From contig CAUJFU010000321.1 in assembly GCA_963169055.1 (NCBI GenBank), positions 1-7,044 on the forward strand: DNA of 7,044 nt, read 5' to 3'. The notes beneath the pieces are model-generated. The model had not been told where the DNA came from. It saw nothing but the letters and a program-made list of their open reading frames with translations, and ran no database searches. This document shows positions 6,903-7,044 of the stretch, one piece after another. Origin of the DNA: Myxococcota bacterium (GTDB lineage Bacteria > Myxococcota_C > UBA6777). How positions within the stretch are numbered: position 1 is the first letter of the stretch; the number at the start of each line of letters is the position of its first letter. Position numbers and translations under genes: made by a program.

Positions 6903-6923
6903 AACTGCGTAAGTCCTATCCTA
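6903..6923. repeat. Right terminal inverted repeat
   Basis: Exact reverse complement of 6693-6713, ending CCTATCCTA. It directly abuts the stop codon (6924-6926, minus strand) of the gene at the right edge and supplies a second in-frame stop (TAG) after it. Confidence 0.93.
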
Positions 6924-7043
6924 TCAATCTTCCAAAAACTTCGGACCGGGCGGCGGAGGCGGTGGAGTCCCCGCAGGAGCCGCAGGGATCGCAGGGCCTG
7001 GCGGGGGTTCCTTTGCCGCTGGAAACTCCGCAAACAACGCTTG
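6924..7043 (-). CDS. C-terminal end of a Pro/Ala-rich protein of unknown function
   Basis: On the minus strand the frame is open from the right edge to TGA at 6926-6924 and gives 39 residues. These begin QALFAEFPAAKEPPPG, continue through an Ala/Pro stretch with a run of six Pro, and end GPKFLED. Codons are G-ending (GCG, CCG, TTG), as in the neighbouring DUF445 gene, which supports real coding. The tail looks disordered and gives no family. The stop touches the terminal repeat of the MITE-like element. Without that element the stop would be 24 bases from the DUF445 start, so the two genes may once have formed an operon. Confidence 0.7.
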   Translation of the reverse strand, partial: QALFAEFPAAKEPPPGPAIPAAPAGTPPPPPPGPKFLED

Positions 7044-7044
7044 C

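Larger units (their letters stand above)
6693..6923. mobile_element. MITE-like 231-bp element with 21-bp terminal inverted repeats
   Basis: The ends are a perfect 21-base inverted repeat (6693-6713 and 6903-6923). Similarity runs a few bases further inward with a one-base bulge (TTGATAGCG against TTCGATACG). The outermost two bases at each end are TA, so the structure can equally be read as 19-bp repeats flanked by a TA target duplication, as made by IS630/Tc1/mariner-type transposases. No coding frame of note is inside, so movement would need a transposase in trans. The interior holds an inverted repeat (6715-6818), a hairpin with a T-run on the minus strand (6746-6774) and a 20-bp palindrome (6854-6873). 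The element fills nearly the whole gap between two minus-strand genes, from the base after one stop codon to 22 bases before the next start codon. The family assignment is inference; the repeat structure is directly visible. Confidence 0.8.

Overview
The window looks like chromosomal DNA of a Gram-negative-type bacterium. It carries a Tat-exported molybdenum hydroxylase subunit, a type II secretion/type IV pilus assembly ATPase and a DUF445 membrane protein. The taxon cannot be fixed from this sequence. The fusion of a cNMP-binding-like domain to a PilB/GspE ATPase hints at a Myxococcota/deltaproteobacterial type of lineage, but that is a weak inference. The + strand is C-rich over G along almost the whole window whatever the gene direction. 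Plus-strand genes therefore use C-ending codons and minus-strand genes G-ending codons, which suggests strong replication-strand skew with the minus strand leading.

Layout. (1) Positions 2-241, +: C-terminal end of a gene cut by the left edge, resembling the tail of RRXRR/HNH (IscB-like) endonucleases. (2) 247-2538, +: complete xanthine dehydrogenase-family molybdopterin-binding subunit of the isoquinoline 1-oxidoreductase beta (IorB) type, with a twin-arginine signal and the catalytic GVGEPG motif. No [2Fe-2S] partner gene is present. (3) 2546-5068, +: 840-residue GspE/PilB-family ATPase with an extra N-terminal cNMP-binding-like domain and a Ser/Pro/Thr-rich C-terminal tail of about 155 residues. 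(4) 5101-5421, +: 106-residue three-helix membrane protein with a strong ribosome binding site. Genes 2-4 are closely spaced and probably co-transcribed. (5) 5462-6670, -: DUF445 membrane protein, convergent with gene 4. (6) 6693-6923: a 231-bp MITE-like element with perfect 21-bp terminal inverted repeats, packed with smaller hairpins. (7) 6924-7043, -: last 39 codons of a Pro/Ala-rich protein cut by the right edge.

How it fits together. The three plus-strand genes have no obvious shared pathway: an oxidoreductase subunit, a pilus/secretion motor and a small membrane protein. Proximity is the only link. On the minus strand the MITE sits exactly between the stop codon of the edge gene and the ribosome binding site of the DUF445 gene. 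Removing it leaves a 24-nt gap, so it appears to have split a compact gene pair, and it carries a terminator-like hairpin facing DUF445. I do not see a clear new defence, RNA-guided or biosynthetic system. The items most worth a second look are the MITE and its nested structure, the cNMP-ATPase fusion, the IscB-like tail at the edge, and an excess of GATC sites.
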